A stretch of DNA of 17,390 nt from JAKAIY01 sp036258195 (GCA_036258195.1 DATAED010000017.1:1-17390); one strand, 5' to 3'. Shown: positions 1 through 7,685, counted from the first letter of the stretch. Notes: generated by a model from the letters alone, not told the origin. Numbers and translations: made by a program.

Positions 1-2030
1 TGCTGCTGCACAACACGCTCATCTGGTTCCGGCGCGCCTTCACTCCCAATGGCAGCAGCGCCGACAACAGTGTCTTCCTGCTGTTTCTGACGACGCTCAC
101 CTTCCTGCTGGCCTATATGACGATGTGGCTGGTCTTTCATGCCCGCAGGCCGTGGCTGGCAGTCGTCGCCAACGCCGTTGTGTTGCTGATCAACCTCAAC
201 CAGACCACCAACGACGAGTTCTACTTCCTGATCGTCTTCCTGGTGCTCACGTTGCTGCTGCTGGTGCGCTTCACCCTGGCGGAGAACATGCGCCACTGGC
301 GTCGCACGGGCCTGCGCTTCTCGCCTGATCTCGGCTGGGACTTCATGCAGGCGGGCGCCATCTTCGCAGTGATCGTCACGCTGCTGCCCAACCTGCTGCC
401 CATCGCGCAGCCTGACCCTGCGCTGGTCGCCTACTGGAACTCGAATCAAAGCCCGCTGGCGGCGGTCGAGCAGCGCATGCAGAGCCTGTTCTCGGGGGTC
501 AATGGTCGCGGGCAGGGCGGCGTCAGCTTCTTCTCAGCGAATCTGCCGCTCGTCGGCGACGTGAACCTGCCCTCTACCCAGGTGCTGCACTACACCGTCG
601 TCGATAACCTGCAGAATGACCCGACACAATACCTGATCACCGAGGCCTTCGCCGACTACGACGGCCTGGACAACTGGACGCGCGGCCAGACCATTGACGT
701 GAGTTACGGGGCAAACAAGATTCAGCCGCCCTCCACGGCCGCCTACCACATCGACACCTACAAGGTGACTTTTGATGCAGTTCCGTCGGGTGGCGAGCGC
801 TACATTCTGGCGCCAGGAACCAGCGCCGCCAGCTTCTCGGCGCCGACCGTGGCGCAGACCAGCGTGCAGACCCAGGAGCCAGTCACCTGGCTCTCGCAGC
901 AGCCCATGGGCTCTGGTGACACCTACACGGTGCAAGGCTACGTCTCGACCGCCAGCGTCAACCAGCTCGAAACCATTCCGTATCCTGAGCAGGCGGCCTC
1001 CGCCGGAGAGAACGTTTACCCGCAGTCCGTCCTGGTCGAATACCTGCCCGCCGAGCCGCCCATCAGCCCGCTGGTCGCCACCACCGCACAGCAGGTGACC
1101 AAAGGCTCGCCCAACATGTACCAGGCGGCCATCGCGCTACAGAATTACCTGCGTACCTTCACGTACAATGCGCACAACCCCAACCCACCATCAGGGCAGG
1201 ATTCCACCGTCTGGTTCCTGCAGCGCAAAGAGGGCTTCTGCACCTTCTTCGCCTCCGCGATGGCGCTGATGGGACGCTCGCTCGGCATGCCCACGCGCGT
1301 CGTCAGCGGGTATACCAACGGGTCGTATGATGAAAAGACGCATACGTACATCGTGCGCGGCTCGCAGGCGCATACGTGGACACAGGTCTACTTCGGCAAG
1401 TATGGCTGGGTCAACTTCGAGCCGACGGCGACCTTCACGCCATTCTTCCGACCACAGACAGGCGTCACCGGCCCGATAGGCAGCCCTACTGTCGGCCCCG
1501 GCGCAACTCCCAGCTCCACGCCGCACAACAGCCGCCAGGCTGGAACCACGACAGGCGCATCTCAGGGCAATGCCCTGCGCAATAGCGGGCTGGCGAAGGC
1601 TGGGCTGGGCCTGTTCATCGCGCTGCTGGCGGCGTTGATCGCGCTGGCGGCGCTGTGGGTCTGGTGGCGCTCGCTCTTCCGCGCGTACTCGCCTGCCGCC
1701 GCCAGCTTCGCCCGGCTCATCATGCTGGGCGTCTGGGCGGGCGCGCCTCCCAGACCCTCGCAGACGCCGCGCGCCTATGCGCAGCGTCTGGCTCAGGTGG
1801 CGCCGGAGCAGCGCGCCTCCATCGAGCGCATCAGCTCGCTCTACTCCCGCGAGCGCTGGGGCGATCCGCTGACGGAGAGCGAGACAACCGATGTGCCGCA
1901 ACTCTATGAGCGTGGCCGCACGGGCCTGATCGCCGCCATCGCGCGACGCTTCCGCCGCGCCCCTGCTGTCATTGCGGCCTATACGCGGCGCACGCGCTCC
2001 CAGGTCGTCGCGCGTCTGCGCGAGCGCTGA
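1..2030 (+). CDS. TgpA-like membrane transglutaminase, 3' part (5' end beyond window)
   Basis: The frame is open from base 3 to the TGA at 2028-2030. The ATG at 117 is not a convincing start, because about 38 hydrophobic codons precede it in frame, so the gene begins outside the window. Counting from the Met at 117, there are hydrophobic segments near residues 11-27, 35-52 and 78-95, as in the DUF3488/TgpA N-terminal membrane domain. An extracytoplasmic region follows, then a transglutaminase core (about 315-437) with Cys375 (GFCTFF), His419 (HTWTQV) and Glu435 (NFEPTA) in the place of the usual Cys-His-Asp/Glu triad. A Pro/Thr/Ser-rich linker leads to one more membrane helix (about 497-516) and a DUF4129-like, Arg-rich cytoplasmic tail. 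The family is thought to process or crosslink cell-envelope peptides and often lies beside MoxR ATPase and DUF58 genes; whether that holds here lies off-window. Family assignment is secure; the substrate is unknown. Confidence 0.88.
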   Translation, partial: LLHNTLIWFRRAFTPNGSSADNSVFLLFLTTLTFLLAYMTMWLVFHARRPWLAVVANAVVLLINLNQTTNDEFYFLIVFLVLTLLLLVRFTLAENMRHWRRTGLRFSPDLGWDFMQAGAIFAVIVTLLPNLLPIAQPDPALVAYWNSNQSPLAAVEQRMQSLFSGVNGRGQGGVSFFSANLPLVGDVNLPSTQVLHYTVVDNLQNDPTQYLITEAFADYDGLDNWTRGQTIDVSYGANKIQPPSTAAYHIDTYKVTFDAVPSGGERYILAPGTSAASFSAPTVAQTSVQTQEPVTWLSQQPMGSGDTYTVQGYVSTASVNQLETIPYPEQAASAGENVYPQSVLVEYLPAEPPISPLVATTAQQVTKGSPNMYQAAIALQNYLRTFTYNAHNPNPPSGQDSTVWFLQRKEGFCTFFASAMALMGRSLGMPTRVVSGYTNGSYDEKTHTYIVRGSQAHTWTQVYFGKYGWVNFEPTATFTPFFRPQTGVTGPIGSPTVGPGATPSSTPHNSRQAGTTTGASQGNALRNSGLAKAGLGLFIALLAALIALAALWVWWRSLFRAYSPAAASFARLIMLGVWAGAPPRPSQTPRAYAQRLAQVAPEQRASIERISSLYSRERWGDPLTESETTDVPQLYERGRTGLIAAIARRFRRAPAVIAAYTRRTRSQVVARLRER

Positions 2031-2098
2031 GCTCATCTGCTCCGGCGCATCTCCGTTTCCACCGCGCGCAGCGGGAAGTAGTATAACGTCAGAGGACG

Positions 2099-2124
2099 CG
2101 CCCACCATCGCGCGATGGTGGGCG
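2099..2124. terminator. 26-nt perfect palindrome between transglutaminase gene and polA
   Basis: CGCCCACCATCG at 2099-2110 and its exact complement at 2113-2124 flank a central CG. As RNA this forms an 11-bp stem with a GCGC loop. It lies about 70 nt after the transglutaminase stop and about 80 nt before polA. The downstream bases are not a clean T-run, so it is a plausible but imperfect intrinsic terminator. It could also be a protein-binding palindrome or lie in the polA leader, since a TATAAC hexamer sits at 2082-2087. Confidence 0.45.
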
Positions 2125-2205
2125 TCTGCGGGTTTGCCTCGCACACTCCCCCTGGAGATGCTGCGCGCGATGGCGCCGACCAAATGCAAGAGATGAGGGC
2201 AACGC

Positions 2206-5160
2206 ATGACCGACGGAACCGATAGCGCAGGTCGCACGCTCACCTTACTCGACGGCCACGCGCTGTTTCATCGCGCATTTCACGCCTATCCGGATGAAAT
2301 GAGCACGAACGCTGGCGAGGCCACCAACGCGGTCTTCGGCTTCACACGCATCCTGCTCGATCTCTTTCGCTACATCCGGCCCGAATACATTGCCGTCACC
2401 TTCGACCGCCCCACCCCAACCTTCCGCCACCGCGATTACGCCGCCTACAAGGCGCACCGACCATCGCTGCCCGACTCGATGCGCGCGCAGTTTCCGCGTG
2501 TGCGTGAGGTAGTCTCCGCCTTCAACATCCCCATCTACGAGGCCGATGGCTTCGAGGCAGATGATGTGCTGGGAACCTTGTCGTTGCAGGCCATGCAGCA
2601 GTCCACCGATGTCATCATCGTCACAGGCGACCTCGACACGCTCCAGCTCGTCAACGAGCATGTGCGCGTGACCTTCGCGCGCTCGCCCCGTCGTGGCGAG
2701 TTCGACTACTACGATGTCAACACCGTCGAGCAGCGCTATGGCTTCGCGCCGCCGCAGATCGTCGATTACAAGTCGCTGGTGGGCGACACCTCCGACAACA
2801 TCCCCGGCGTCGCGGGCATCGGCCAGAAGACCGCTACCAAGCTGATCCAGGACTACACCACACTGGAGAACATCCTGGCGCATCTGGATGAGCTGCCGCC
2901 GCGCGTGCGCGAGAAGCTCAGCGATCAACGCGAGATCGCAGAGCGGAGCAAATATCTGGCGACCATCGTGACAAACGCTCCCGTCACGCTCGATCTGCCG
3001 AGCGCCCGCGCGCTCGACTACAATCCCGATACCGTGCTGGCGCTCTTCCGCAACCTGGAGTTCTTCAGTCTGGTGGATCGCCTGCCACGCCGCGCGGGCG
3101 ACACTGCCGCGCCCGAAGAGTCGCCAGAGGAAGAGTCAGCCGCAGACACCGTGGCGCCGACCGTGCGGGTGGCCGAGACTGCTGGCGCGCGCCCAGCGGC
3201 TCCCTCGGTGGCAGGGCAGCTCAACCTCTTCGCCGAAGATCAGCTGGAGGCGCTGGCGGAGTCGGGCGATGTCACGCTGGGCGCGCCGCTGGCTGTCGCA
3301 CCGCGCAAACCCACCGTGACGCCGACGGGCGGCACGAACACGATGACCATCGCCACACCGGAGGCGCTGCGCACGCTGGCTGGAGCCTTGCGCGCCTCCG
3401 CCATCTTCTCATTCGATCTGGAGACGGACGCCGCCGACGAGCACCACGCCAACATCGTCGGCCTCTCCTTCGCGATGGGGCAGGGCGAGGCGTACTACGT
3501 GCCAGTGGGCCACCAGCGCGACGCCAGCGGCGAGGAGCCAGGCCCGCAGCTTAGCGTGGCGGAGGCGCTCGACATCCTGCGTCCCGCGCTGACCGACCCG
3601 AAGGCAGGCAAGGTCGGCCACAACGCCAAATTCGACATGATCGCGCTGGCGCGGCACGGCGTCTGGGTGCAGGGGCTGCGCTACGACACCATGATCGCGG
3701 CCTATCTGCTCAACCCGGGTCGCCGCGGGCTGGGGCTGAAAGACCTCTCCTTCGAGCTGCTGGGCGTCATCATGACCCCCATCATCGACCTGATCGGCAC
3801 GGGCAAGCAGCAGATAACGATGGCGCAGGTTCCCATCCACGATGCGGCGGCCTACGCTGGAGCCGACGCCGACATGACGCTGCGCCTGTACTATGCGCTG
3901 GAGCCACAACTGCGCAAGCGCGACCTCGATGCGCTGATGCGTGAGGTGGAGACGCCGCTCGTTCCCGTGCTGGCGCGCATGGAGACGGCTGGCTTCCTGC
4001 TCGATCCCGACTTCCTGCGGCGGCTCGGCAGCGACCTGGACGGTCAACTGCGAGCGCTGGAGGCCGACATCTACGACTCGGTAGGGCATCAGTTCAACAT
4101 CAACTCCACCAAGCAGCTTGGCGAAGTGCTCTTCAACGAGTTGAAACTGCCCACCACGCGCCGCACCAAGACCGGCTATTCCGTAGACGCCGAGTCGCTG
4201 GAGAACCTGCGCGGCATGCACGCCGCCGTCGATAACCTGCTGGAGTATCGCCAGCTCTCTAAACTCAAATCTACCTACGTCGATGGGCTGCTGGAGCTGA
4301 TGGATCCCGCCACGCACCGCGTGCATACATCGTTCAGCCAGACCACCGCCAGCACCGGGCGGCTCAGCTCATCCAACCCCAATCTGCAGAATATTCCCGT
4401 GCGTACCGAGGTCGGTCGGCGCATCCGGCAGGCGTTCCTGGCCGATCCGGGGATGCAGCTGCTCGCCGCCGACTACTCGCAGATCGAGTTGCGCATCCTG
4501 GCGCACATCACCCATGAGCCAGCGCTGGTGGCAGCCTTCGAGCACGACGAGGACATCCACTCGGCCACCGCCTCGCAGCTCTTCAAGGTCGCGCTGGACG
4601 AAGTGACGCCCGATCAACGCCGCCTCGCCAAGACCGTCAACTTCGCCGTGCTGTACGGTCAGTCGGCGTTCGGGCTGGCCCGTGTCACTGGCATGAGCAA
4701 CAGCGAGGCGGCGGAGTTCATCCGCAACTACGAGAAGACCTTCCCGCTGGTGCAGAAATATGTGGAGGATACGCTCTTCCAGGCGCGCACGCACGGCTTC
4801 GTGCAGACGTTGCTCGGGCGCAAGCGCTACCTGCCAGACTTCGGCAGCTTGCAGGTTTCGCAGCGGCAGGCGGCGGAGCGCGAGGCCATCAACATGCCCA
4901 TCCAGGGTACCAACGCCGACATGATCAAGCTCGCCATGAATCATCTGGACGCGGAGCTACGTACGCGCGGCATGCGCGCCCGCATGATCTTGCAGGTGCA
5001 CGACGAGCTGGTGCTGGAAACGCCCGATGAGGAGATGCGCGCCGCCGCAGACCTGGTGAGCGCGTGCATGATCGGCGCGCTAGAGCTCAGCGTGCCGGTC
5101 AAAGTCGAGATGAAGGCGGGCCGCAACTGGTACGAGGTGCGCCCGCTGCGCTTCAATTAA
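2206..5160 (+). CDS. polA: DNA polymerase I with 5' nuclease and proofreading domains
   Basis: This is a 984-residue DNA polymerase I, longer than the E. coli enzyme (928). It removes RNA primers and fills gaps in replication and excision repair. The 5' nuclease domain (about 10-300) has Asp16 in LLDGHALF, the EADDVLG and GDLDTLQ motifs, and an H3TH region near 193-211 (SDNIPGVAGIG). The 3'-5' exonuclease domain (about 390-575) keeps all five catalytic positions: Asp404 and Glu406 (FDLETD), Asp477 (HNAKFD), Tyr550 and Asp554 (YAGAD), so proofreading should be active. The polymerase domain has motif A Asp756 (DYSQIELR), the O-helix with Lys809, Phe813 and Tyr817, and motif C Asp933 (QVHDELVLE). 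Phe at 813 predicts discrimination against dideoxynucleotides. A linker rich in Ala, Pro and Glu (about 305-385) contains QLNLF at 338-342. The ATG at 2206 has GAGGG at 2195-2199, 6 nt upstream. Confidence 0.98.
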   Translation: MTDGTDSAGRTLTLLDGHALFHRAFHAYPDEMSTNAGEATNAVFGFTRILLDLFRYIRPEYIAVTFDRPTPTFRHRDYAAYKAHRPSLPDSMRAQFPRVREVVSAFNIPIYEADGFEADDVLGTLSLQAMQQSTDVIIVTGDLDTLQLVNEHVRVTFARSPRRGEFDYYDVNTVEQRYGFAPPQIVDYKSLVGDTSDNIPGVAGIGQKTATKLIQDYTTLENILAHLDELPPRVREKLSDQREIAERSKYLATIVTNAPVTLDLPSARALDYNPDTVLALFRNLEFFSLVDRLPRRAGDTAAPEESPEEESAADTVAPTVRVAETAGARPAAPSVAGQLNLFAEDQLEALAESGDVTLGAPLAVAPRKPTVTPTGGTNTMTIATPEALRTLAGALRASAIFSFDLETDAADEHHANIVGLSFAMGQGEAYYVPVGHQRDASGEEPGPQLSVAEALDILRPALTDPKAGKVGHNAKFDMIALARHGVWVQGLRYDTMIAAYLLNPGRRGLGLKDLSFELLGVIMTPIIDLIGTGKQQITMAQVPIHDAAAYAGADADMTLRLYYALEPQLRKRDLDALMREVETPLVPVLARMETAGFLLDPDFLRRLGSDLDGQLRALEADIYDSVGHQFNINSTKQLGEVLFNELKLPTTRRTKTGYSVDAESLENLRGMHAAVDNLLEYRQLSKLKSTYVDGLLELMDPATHRVHTSFSQTTASTGRLSSSNPNLQNIPVRTEVGRRIRQAFLADPGMQLLAADYSQIELRILAHITHEPALVAAFEHDEDIHSATASQLFKVALDEVTPDQRRLAKTVNFAVLYGQSAFGLARVTGMSNSEAAEFIRNYEKTFPLVQKYVEDTLFQARTHGFVQTLLGRKRYLPDFGSLQVSQRQAAEREAINMPIQGTNADMIKLAMNHLDAELRTRGMRARMILQVHDELVLETPDEEMRAAADLVSACMIGALELSVPVKVEMKAGRNWYEVRPLRFN

Positions 5161-5171
5161 TATGGCGCCAA

Positions 5172-5212
5172 CTCCCCTCTGCCTGTGGGAGAGGGGGCTG
5201 GGGGGGTGAGGT
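5172..5212. repeat. G-rich hairpin element at the convergent polA-dedA junction
   Basis: The 52-nt gap between the two convergent stop codons contains CCCCTCT (5174-5180) paired with AGAGGGG (5190-5196), followed by a G-rich tail of CTGGGGGGGTGAGG form. It reads like the short dispersed intergenic elements of the GGGAGAGGGG-CTGGGGGTGAGG type seen in many GC-rich bacterial genomes. Only one copy is visible here, so calling it a repeat rests on resemblance. It may also act as a bidirectional transcription barrier. Confidence 0.45.
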
Positions 5213-5941
5213 TTACATCTTGCGGTAGGGCATCGTCGGCTGCTGATCGACGGCGTCGTCGTACCCACCGCGCTCACGCGCTGCCTTATCGTGCTTGAGA
5301 TGGCGATTGACGTACAGCCCGACCGCCACCAGGAACAGCACGATGATAACGACGTCCAGCCCGTGGAAGACCGTGCTCAACTCGGTAATCTTCTGATTGA
5401 GCGCAGGCCCGAACTTCCAACCGACGAACGCCAGCACAAACGTCCATGGCAGCGAGCCGAGGAACGTGTAGAGCATGAACTTCCCGAAGTTCATCCGTGA
5501 GACACCCGCTGGCAGCGAGATGTAGGTGCGGACGACCGGCAACAGTCGCGAAAAGAAGGCGACCGGGGAGCCAAACCGCGCGAACCAGCGATCAGCGCGG
5601 TCAGAGTCAGCTTTCGAGATGAGGATGTAGCGCCCGTAGCGCAGCAGGAGCGGGCGACCACCCACCGCGCCGATACCATAGGCCACCGCTGAGCCGAGCA
5701 GACAACCCGCCGCGCCCGCCAGCGCTACGCCGACCAGTGACAGTCGGCCTGTGGCCGTCGCCGCATTGGTCGCTACGAAGAACCCCGCCAGCGGCATCAC
5801 GATCTCGCTGGGAAGCGGGATACAGCAGCTCTCCAGCGCCATCGCCAGGATGATGCCGAGATAGCCCGTCGAGGAATACCACTGGCCGATGAGGTTGAAG
5901 AGGGTTTCTTCTATCGACGACGCAATGACCAGGTGTACCAC
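5213..5941 (-). CDS. DedA family membrane protein, candidate undecaprenyl-phosphate flippase
   Basis: This is a 242-residue polytopic membrane protein of the DedA/VTT (SNARE-associated) family. Several hydrophobic segments are clear, including re-entrant-type loops. The family's acidic motif is seen as ESCCIPLPSE (Glu37, Glu46), and the second motif as FFSRLLPVVRT (Arg132, Arg138), spaced like the essential arginines of E. coli YqjA. Some DedA proteins (B. subtilis UptA) recycle the C55 lipid carrier across the membrane; that role here is by family analogy. A charged cytoplasmic tail of about 30 residues ends the protein. The start is a GTG (complement of 5939-5941) with AAGGGAG (complement of 5951-5957) 9 nt upstream, which makes the start credible. 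It lies downstream of lexA on the same strand but is separated by about 255 nt and a strong hairpin, so it is probably transcribed independently. Confidence 0.92.
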   Translation of the reverse strand: MVHLVIASSIEETLFNLIGQWYSSTGYLGIILAMALESCCIPLPSEIVMPLAGFFVATNAATATGRLSLVGVALAGAAGCLLGSAVAYGIGAVGGRPLLLRYGRYILISKADSDRADRWFARFGSPVAFFSRLLPVVRTYISLPAGVSRMNFGKFMLYTFLGSLPWTFVLAFVGWKFGPALNQKITELSTVFHGLDVVIIVLFLVAVGLYVNRHLKHDKAARERGGYDDAVDQQPTMPYRKM

Positions 5942-6100
5942 GTACCGTTGCTCCCTTTCACGCGCTGCGCTCCTTCGGCTCGGACGACGCCACGCAGCGC
6001 TGTGCGGCCGTCATGGCCCCACCGTCGACCCTGACACTACCTGCGAGGAATCAGCACGAATGGCGCCGCGGTGAGCGTAGCATAGCGCGGCGAAATGCGG

Positions 6101-6150
6101 CAAGCGAGGCGCCCGATTGTCGCATGGGAGCGCAACGGGCGCCTCGCTTG
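6101..6150 (-). terminator. Large stem-loop downstream of lexA
   Basis: A perfect 15-bp inverted repeat (6101-6115 with 6136-6150) encloses a 20-nt loop. The loop can extend the stem by two 3-bp helices (TTG/CAA and CGC/GCG) with single-base bulges. It begins 46 nt after the lexA stop on the minus strand. The bases beyond it (CCGCATTTCG on the minus strand) contain only a short T-run, so it is a strong hairpin but a weak classical terminator. It probably ends lexA transcription or shields the 3' end. Confidence 0.6.
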
Positions 6151-6196
6151 AAAGAGCAGGCGGGAGCACTTGGGAGCAGGCGAGAGCGCGCAGGAA

Positions 6197-6823
6197 TTAG
6201 CAGCGGCGATAGACGGCGATGACCCTGCCTTGCGTCTTCCACTCGCTATCCCACTCCTCGGCGTCGATAAAGATCGGCTCCATGGTGGAGTTCGCAGGCT
6301 GCAGGCGCACACGCCCAGCCTCGTGGTAGAAGCGCTTGAGGGTGGCGGCGCCACCATCGGTGACGGCATCAACGTGCGTCGCCACGACAATATCACCATC
6401 CTCAGGATTTTGTACGTTTGGATCGATCAGCACGAAGTCACCGCTCGCGATGTGATCGTCAATCATCGAATCGCCCTTGACGATCAGCCCATAGACGCGA
6501 CCCGTCACGTGCTCGCCCAGATCGAGCGTCTCGACCTCGGTATCGGGGTAGTAGTCCAGCGGGACGCCTGCAGCGATGGAGCCGATGACGCGCAGCCCAC
6601 TGGTCTGGCTATCCGTCAGTCGAATGCCACGGCTCTTGCCACGCACACGAATGATGTAGCCTTTGCGTTCCAGCGCAGAGAGGTGATGGTCGATGTGTCC
6701 AGTCGAGCGAATGCCCACCGCCTGCCCGATCTCACGATTCGTCGGGGGCCATCCCTCACGACGGAGGTACTCGACGATGAAGTCATAAATGTGCTCTTGC
6801 GGTTCGCTCAACCTGCTGTCCAT
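6197..6823 (-). CDS. lexA: LexA SOS repressor / autoprotease
   Basis: This is a 208-residue LexA. The N-terminal winged HTH covers about 1-70 (PTNREIGQAVGIRSTGHIDHH is the recognition region), followed by a short linker. The C-terminal S24 peptidase domain has the Ala85-Gly86 self-cleavage site (SIAAGVP), catalytic Ser119 (GDSMID) and Lys163 (ATLKRF). All parts needed for RecA-stimulated self-cleavage are present. The ATG at 6821-6823 is preferred because AGGGAG lies 8 nt upstream and the family N-terminus aligns there. A longer form from a TTG at 6877 would add 18 residues without a Shine-Dalgarno sequence and would overlap a leader hairpin. The gene has its own promoter and an SOS box at the predicted transcription start, so it should repress itself and be induced by DNA damage. 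Confidence 0.97.
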   Translation of the reverse strand: MDSRLSEPQEHIYDFIVEYLRREGWPPTNREIGQAVGIRSTGHIDHHLSALERKGYIIRVRGKSRGIRLTDSQTSGLRVIGSIAAGVPLDYYPDTEVETLDLGEHVTGRVYGLIVKGDSMIDDHIASGDFVLIDPNVQNPEDGDIVVATHVDAVTDGGAATLKRFYHEAGRVRLQPANSTMEPIFIDAEEWDSEWKTQGRVIAVYRRC

Positions 6824-6870
6824 CGGCCTTGCTCCCTGGAGTCCCGTCAATGCTCCTGTTGATATGGCGC

Positions 6871-6887
6871 CTGGCAATCGTTGCCAG
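6871..6887 (-). promoter_or_regulatory. Stem-loop in the lexA leader
   Basis: CTGGCAA and TTGCCAG form perfect 7-nt arms around a 3-nt centre. The element lies between the SOS operator and the lexA ribosome binding site, within the predicted untranslated leader. It could be an RNA hairpin or a second dyad for a DNA-binding protein. It does not match the GAAC-N4-GTTC LexA box. Confidence 0.4.
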
Positions 6888-6911
6888 ATCCGCGCGCCAG
6901 AGGTGGTTATG

Positions 6912-6923
6912 GAACTGTCGTTC
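6912..6923. promoter_or_regulatory. SOS box (LexA operator) in front of lexA
   Basis: GAAC-TGTC-GTTC matches the Gram-positive type LexA operator core GAAC-N4-GTTC, an exact dyad. It starts 3 nt downstream of the predicted -10 hexamer and covers the expected transcription start, the classic position for autorepression. An overlapping dyad, ACTGT-N6-ACAGT, spans 6914-6929. I saw no other GAAC-N4-GTTC site in the window. Confidence 0.75.
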
Positions 6924-6926
6924 TAC

Positions 6927-6956
6927 AGTGTAGCAGCATGCCTGGCGATATGTCAA
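6927..6956 (-). promoter_or_regulatory. lexA promoter
   Basis: On the minus strand TTGACA (6956 to 6951) is a perfect sigma-70 type -35 hexamer. TACACT (6932 to 6927) is a fair -10, with an 18-nt spacer. The predicted start near 6920 falls inside the SOS box. This gives a leader of about 95 nt before the lexA ATG. Confidence 0.65.
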
Positions 6957-7011
6957 TAGAAATGTAGCAATTTTGTTCTGGCTTTGCGCAACCTGGCGGC
7001 GTCACATGCGA

Positions 7012-7045
7012 CAACCCCGCTCATCAGCAGCGACGAGCGGGGTTG
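7012..7045 (-). terminator. Hairpin after the ABM-domain gene
   Basis: CAACCCCGCTC (7012-7022) and GAGCGGGGTTG (7035-7045) form a perfect 11-bp stem around a 12-nt loop. It lies 31 nt past the stop codon of the small ABM gene on the minus strand and upstream of the lexA promoter. There is no T-run on either strand, so it is terminator-like by position and stability only. Confidence 0.5.
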
Positions 7046-7076
7046 AGTGCGGGAAAGTTGCAGGCTCCCGAGGCTG

Positions 7077-7370
7077 TCAGCCCTGTGCGGCTACCTCATA
7101 GGTGGCGAGCGACGGAGGCCCAGCGAAATACGCGCTGATCTTGCCAACCTGCTCACGGTAGGAGCCGCTGGAGTCATAAGCCTCACCATCAGCCTGGGCA
7201 TCCCACAGCGTGATGGATACGCCGACTCCTGTCGCCTGGTCGATCAGCAGGGTAATCCCACGATTGCCGTGGGCGGCTTTGACGGCTGGAACAATGCTCT
7301 CATTGTAGATGCGAGTCACGTTGGCGATCTGGTCAGGCTGGACGGATACGGTTGTCACACGCGCAAACAT
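7077..7370 (-). CDS. Small ABM-fold (antibiotic biosynthesis monooxygenase-like) protein
   Basis: This is a 97-residue protein starting at an ATG (complement of 7368-7370) with GAGGAG (complement of 7378-7383) 7 nt upstream, a strong start. The pattern of an N-terminal beta strand (FARVTTVSV), an amphipathic helix, a G-ITLLIDQATGVGVSITLWD strand pair and a closing YEVAAQ strand fits the dimeric alpha/beta barrel of the ABM/Dabb group. Members include cofactor-free monooxygenases, heme-degrading enzymes and many proteins of unknown role. No specific catalytic residues identify a reaction here. The frame stays open far upstream, but that part is the antisense shadow of the SDR gene and lacks this start signal. 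It is divergent from the SDR gene; a functional link is possible but unproven. Confidence 0.75.
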   Translation of the reverse strand: MFARVTTVSVQPDQIANVTRIYNESIVPAVKAAHGNRGITLLIDQATGVGVSITLWDAQADGEAYDSSGSYREQVGKISAYFAGPPSLATYEVAAQG

Positions 7371-7516
7371 CGGTGTTCTCCTCTGCCTCGGCATCTCACT
7401 GCATACCACCAACACCAACCCGCCTGCCACGCGGAACGGCGTCCGCGCCGCACGGCTGAGCGCCCGCGGTATACGACATTCGCCGCACGTCAAGCGGCTT
7501 GCCGCCCGCCCGCTGC

Positions 7517-7545
7517 TTGCGGCGCGCAGATGGCCTCGGTATACT
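7517..7545 (+). promoter_or_regulatory. Promoter for the SDR-like gene
   Basis: TTGCGG (7517-7522) and TATACT (7540-7545) are separated by exactly 17 nt, a good sigma-70 type promoter. Transcription would start near 7552, leaving a leader of about 130 nt. A 6-bp hairpin (CAGGCC 7554-7559 with GGCCTG 7566-7571) would form at the extreme 5' end of the RNA. The rest of the 7371-7685 gap between the divergent genes holds no other gene that I can support. Confidence 0.55.
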
Positions 7546-7685
7546 TCGAGGGTCAGGCCATTGACGGCCTGGCGCATGATGCCGGAGGCGCCGCCCGAGA
7601 CAGCGGCGTCTTCCGATGACGAGCGAGCGAAAGGAGACAGCCCCACGCGGCGCCGATGGCGGCGCGCGGCGCGGCTGGCACACGT

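Noticed and set aside
1419..1421. Glu435 instead of Asp in the transglutaminase triad as a defect
   Set aside because: FEPT in place of FDPT is a common natural variant in this family, so it is not evidence of inactivity.
1191..2243. 350-codon minus-strand frame opposite the transglutaminase gene
   Set aside because: It resembles no family, is Arg/Ala-rich as expected of an antisense frame in GC-rich DNA, and conflicts with the conserved plus-strand protein.
5474..5491. TGAACTT-CCCG-AAGTTCA palindrome considered as a second SOS box
   Set aside because: The GAAC and GTTC halves are separated by 8 nt instead of 4 and lie inside dedA coding sequence, so it is best explained by codons.
6170..6862. 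230-codon plus-strand frame opposite lexA
   Set aside because: The minus-strand LexA has every catalytic residue and a proper start; the plus-strand product matches nothing.
7463..7490. TTGACG and TATACC on the minus strand as a promoter for the ABM gene
   Set aside because: The spacer is only 14 nt, too short for a standard promoter, and no better pair was found.
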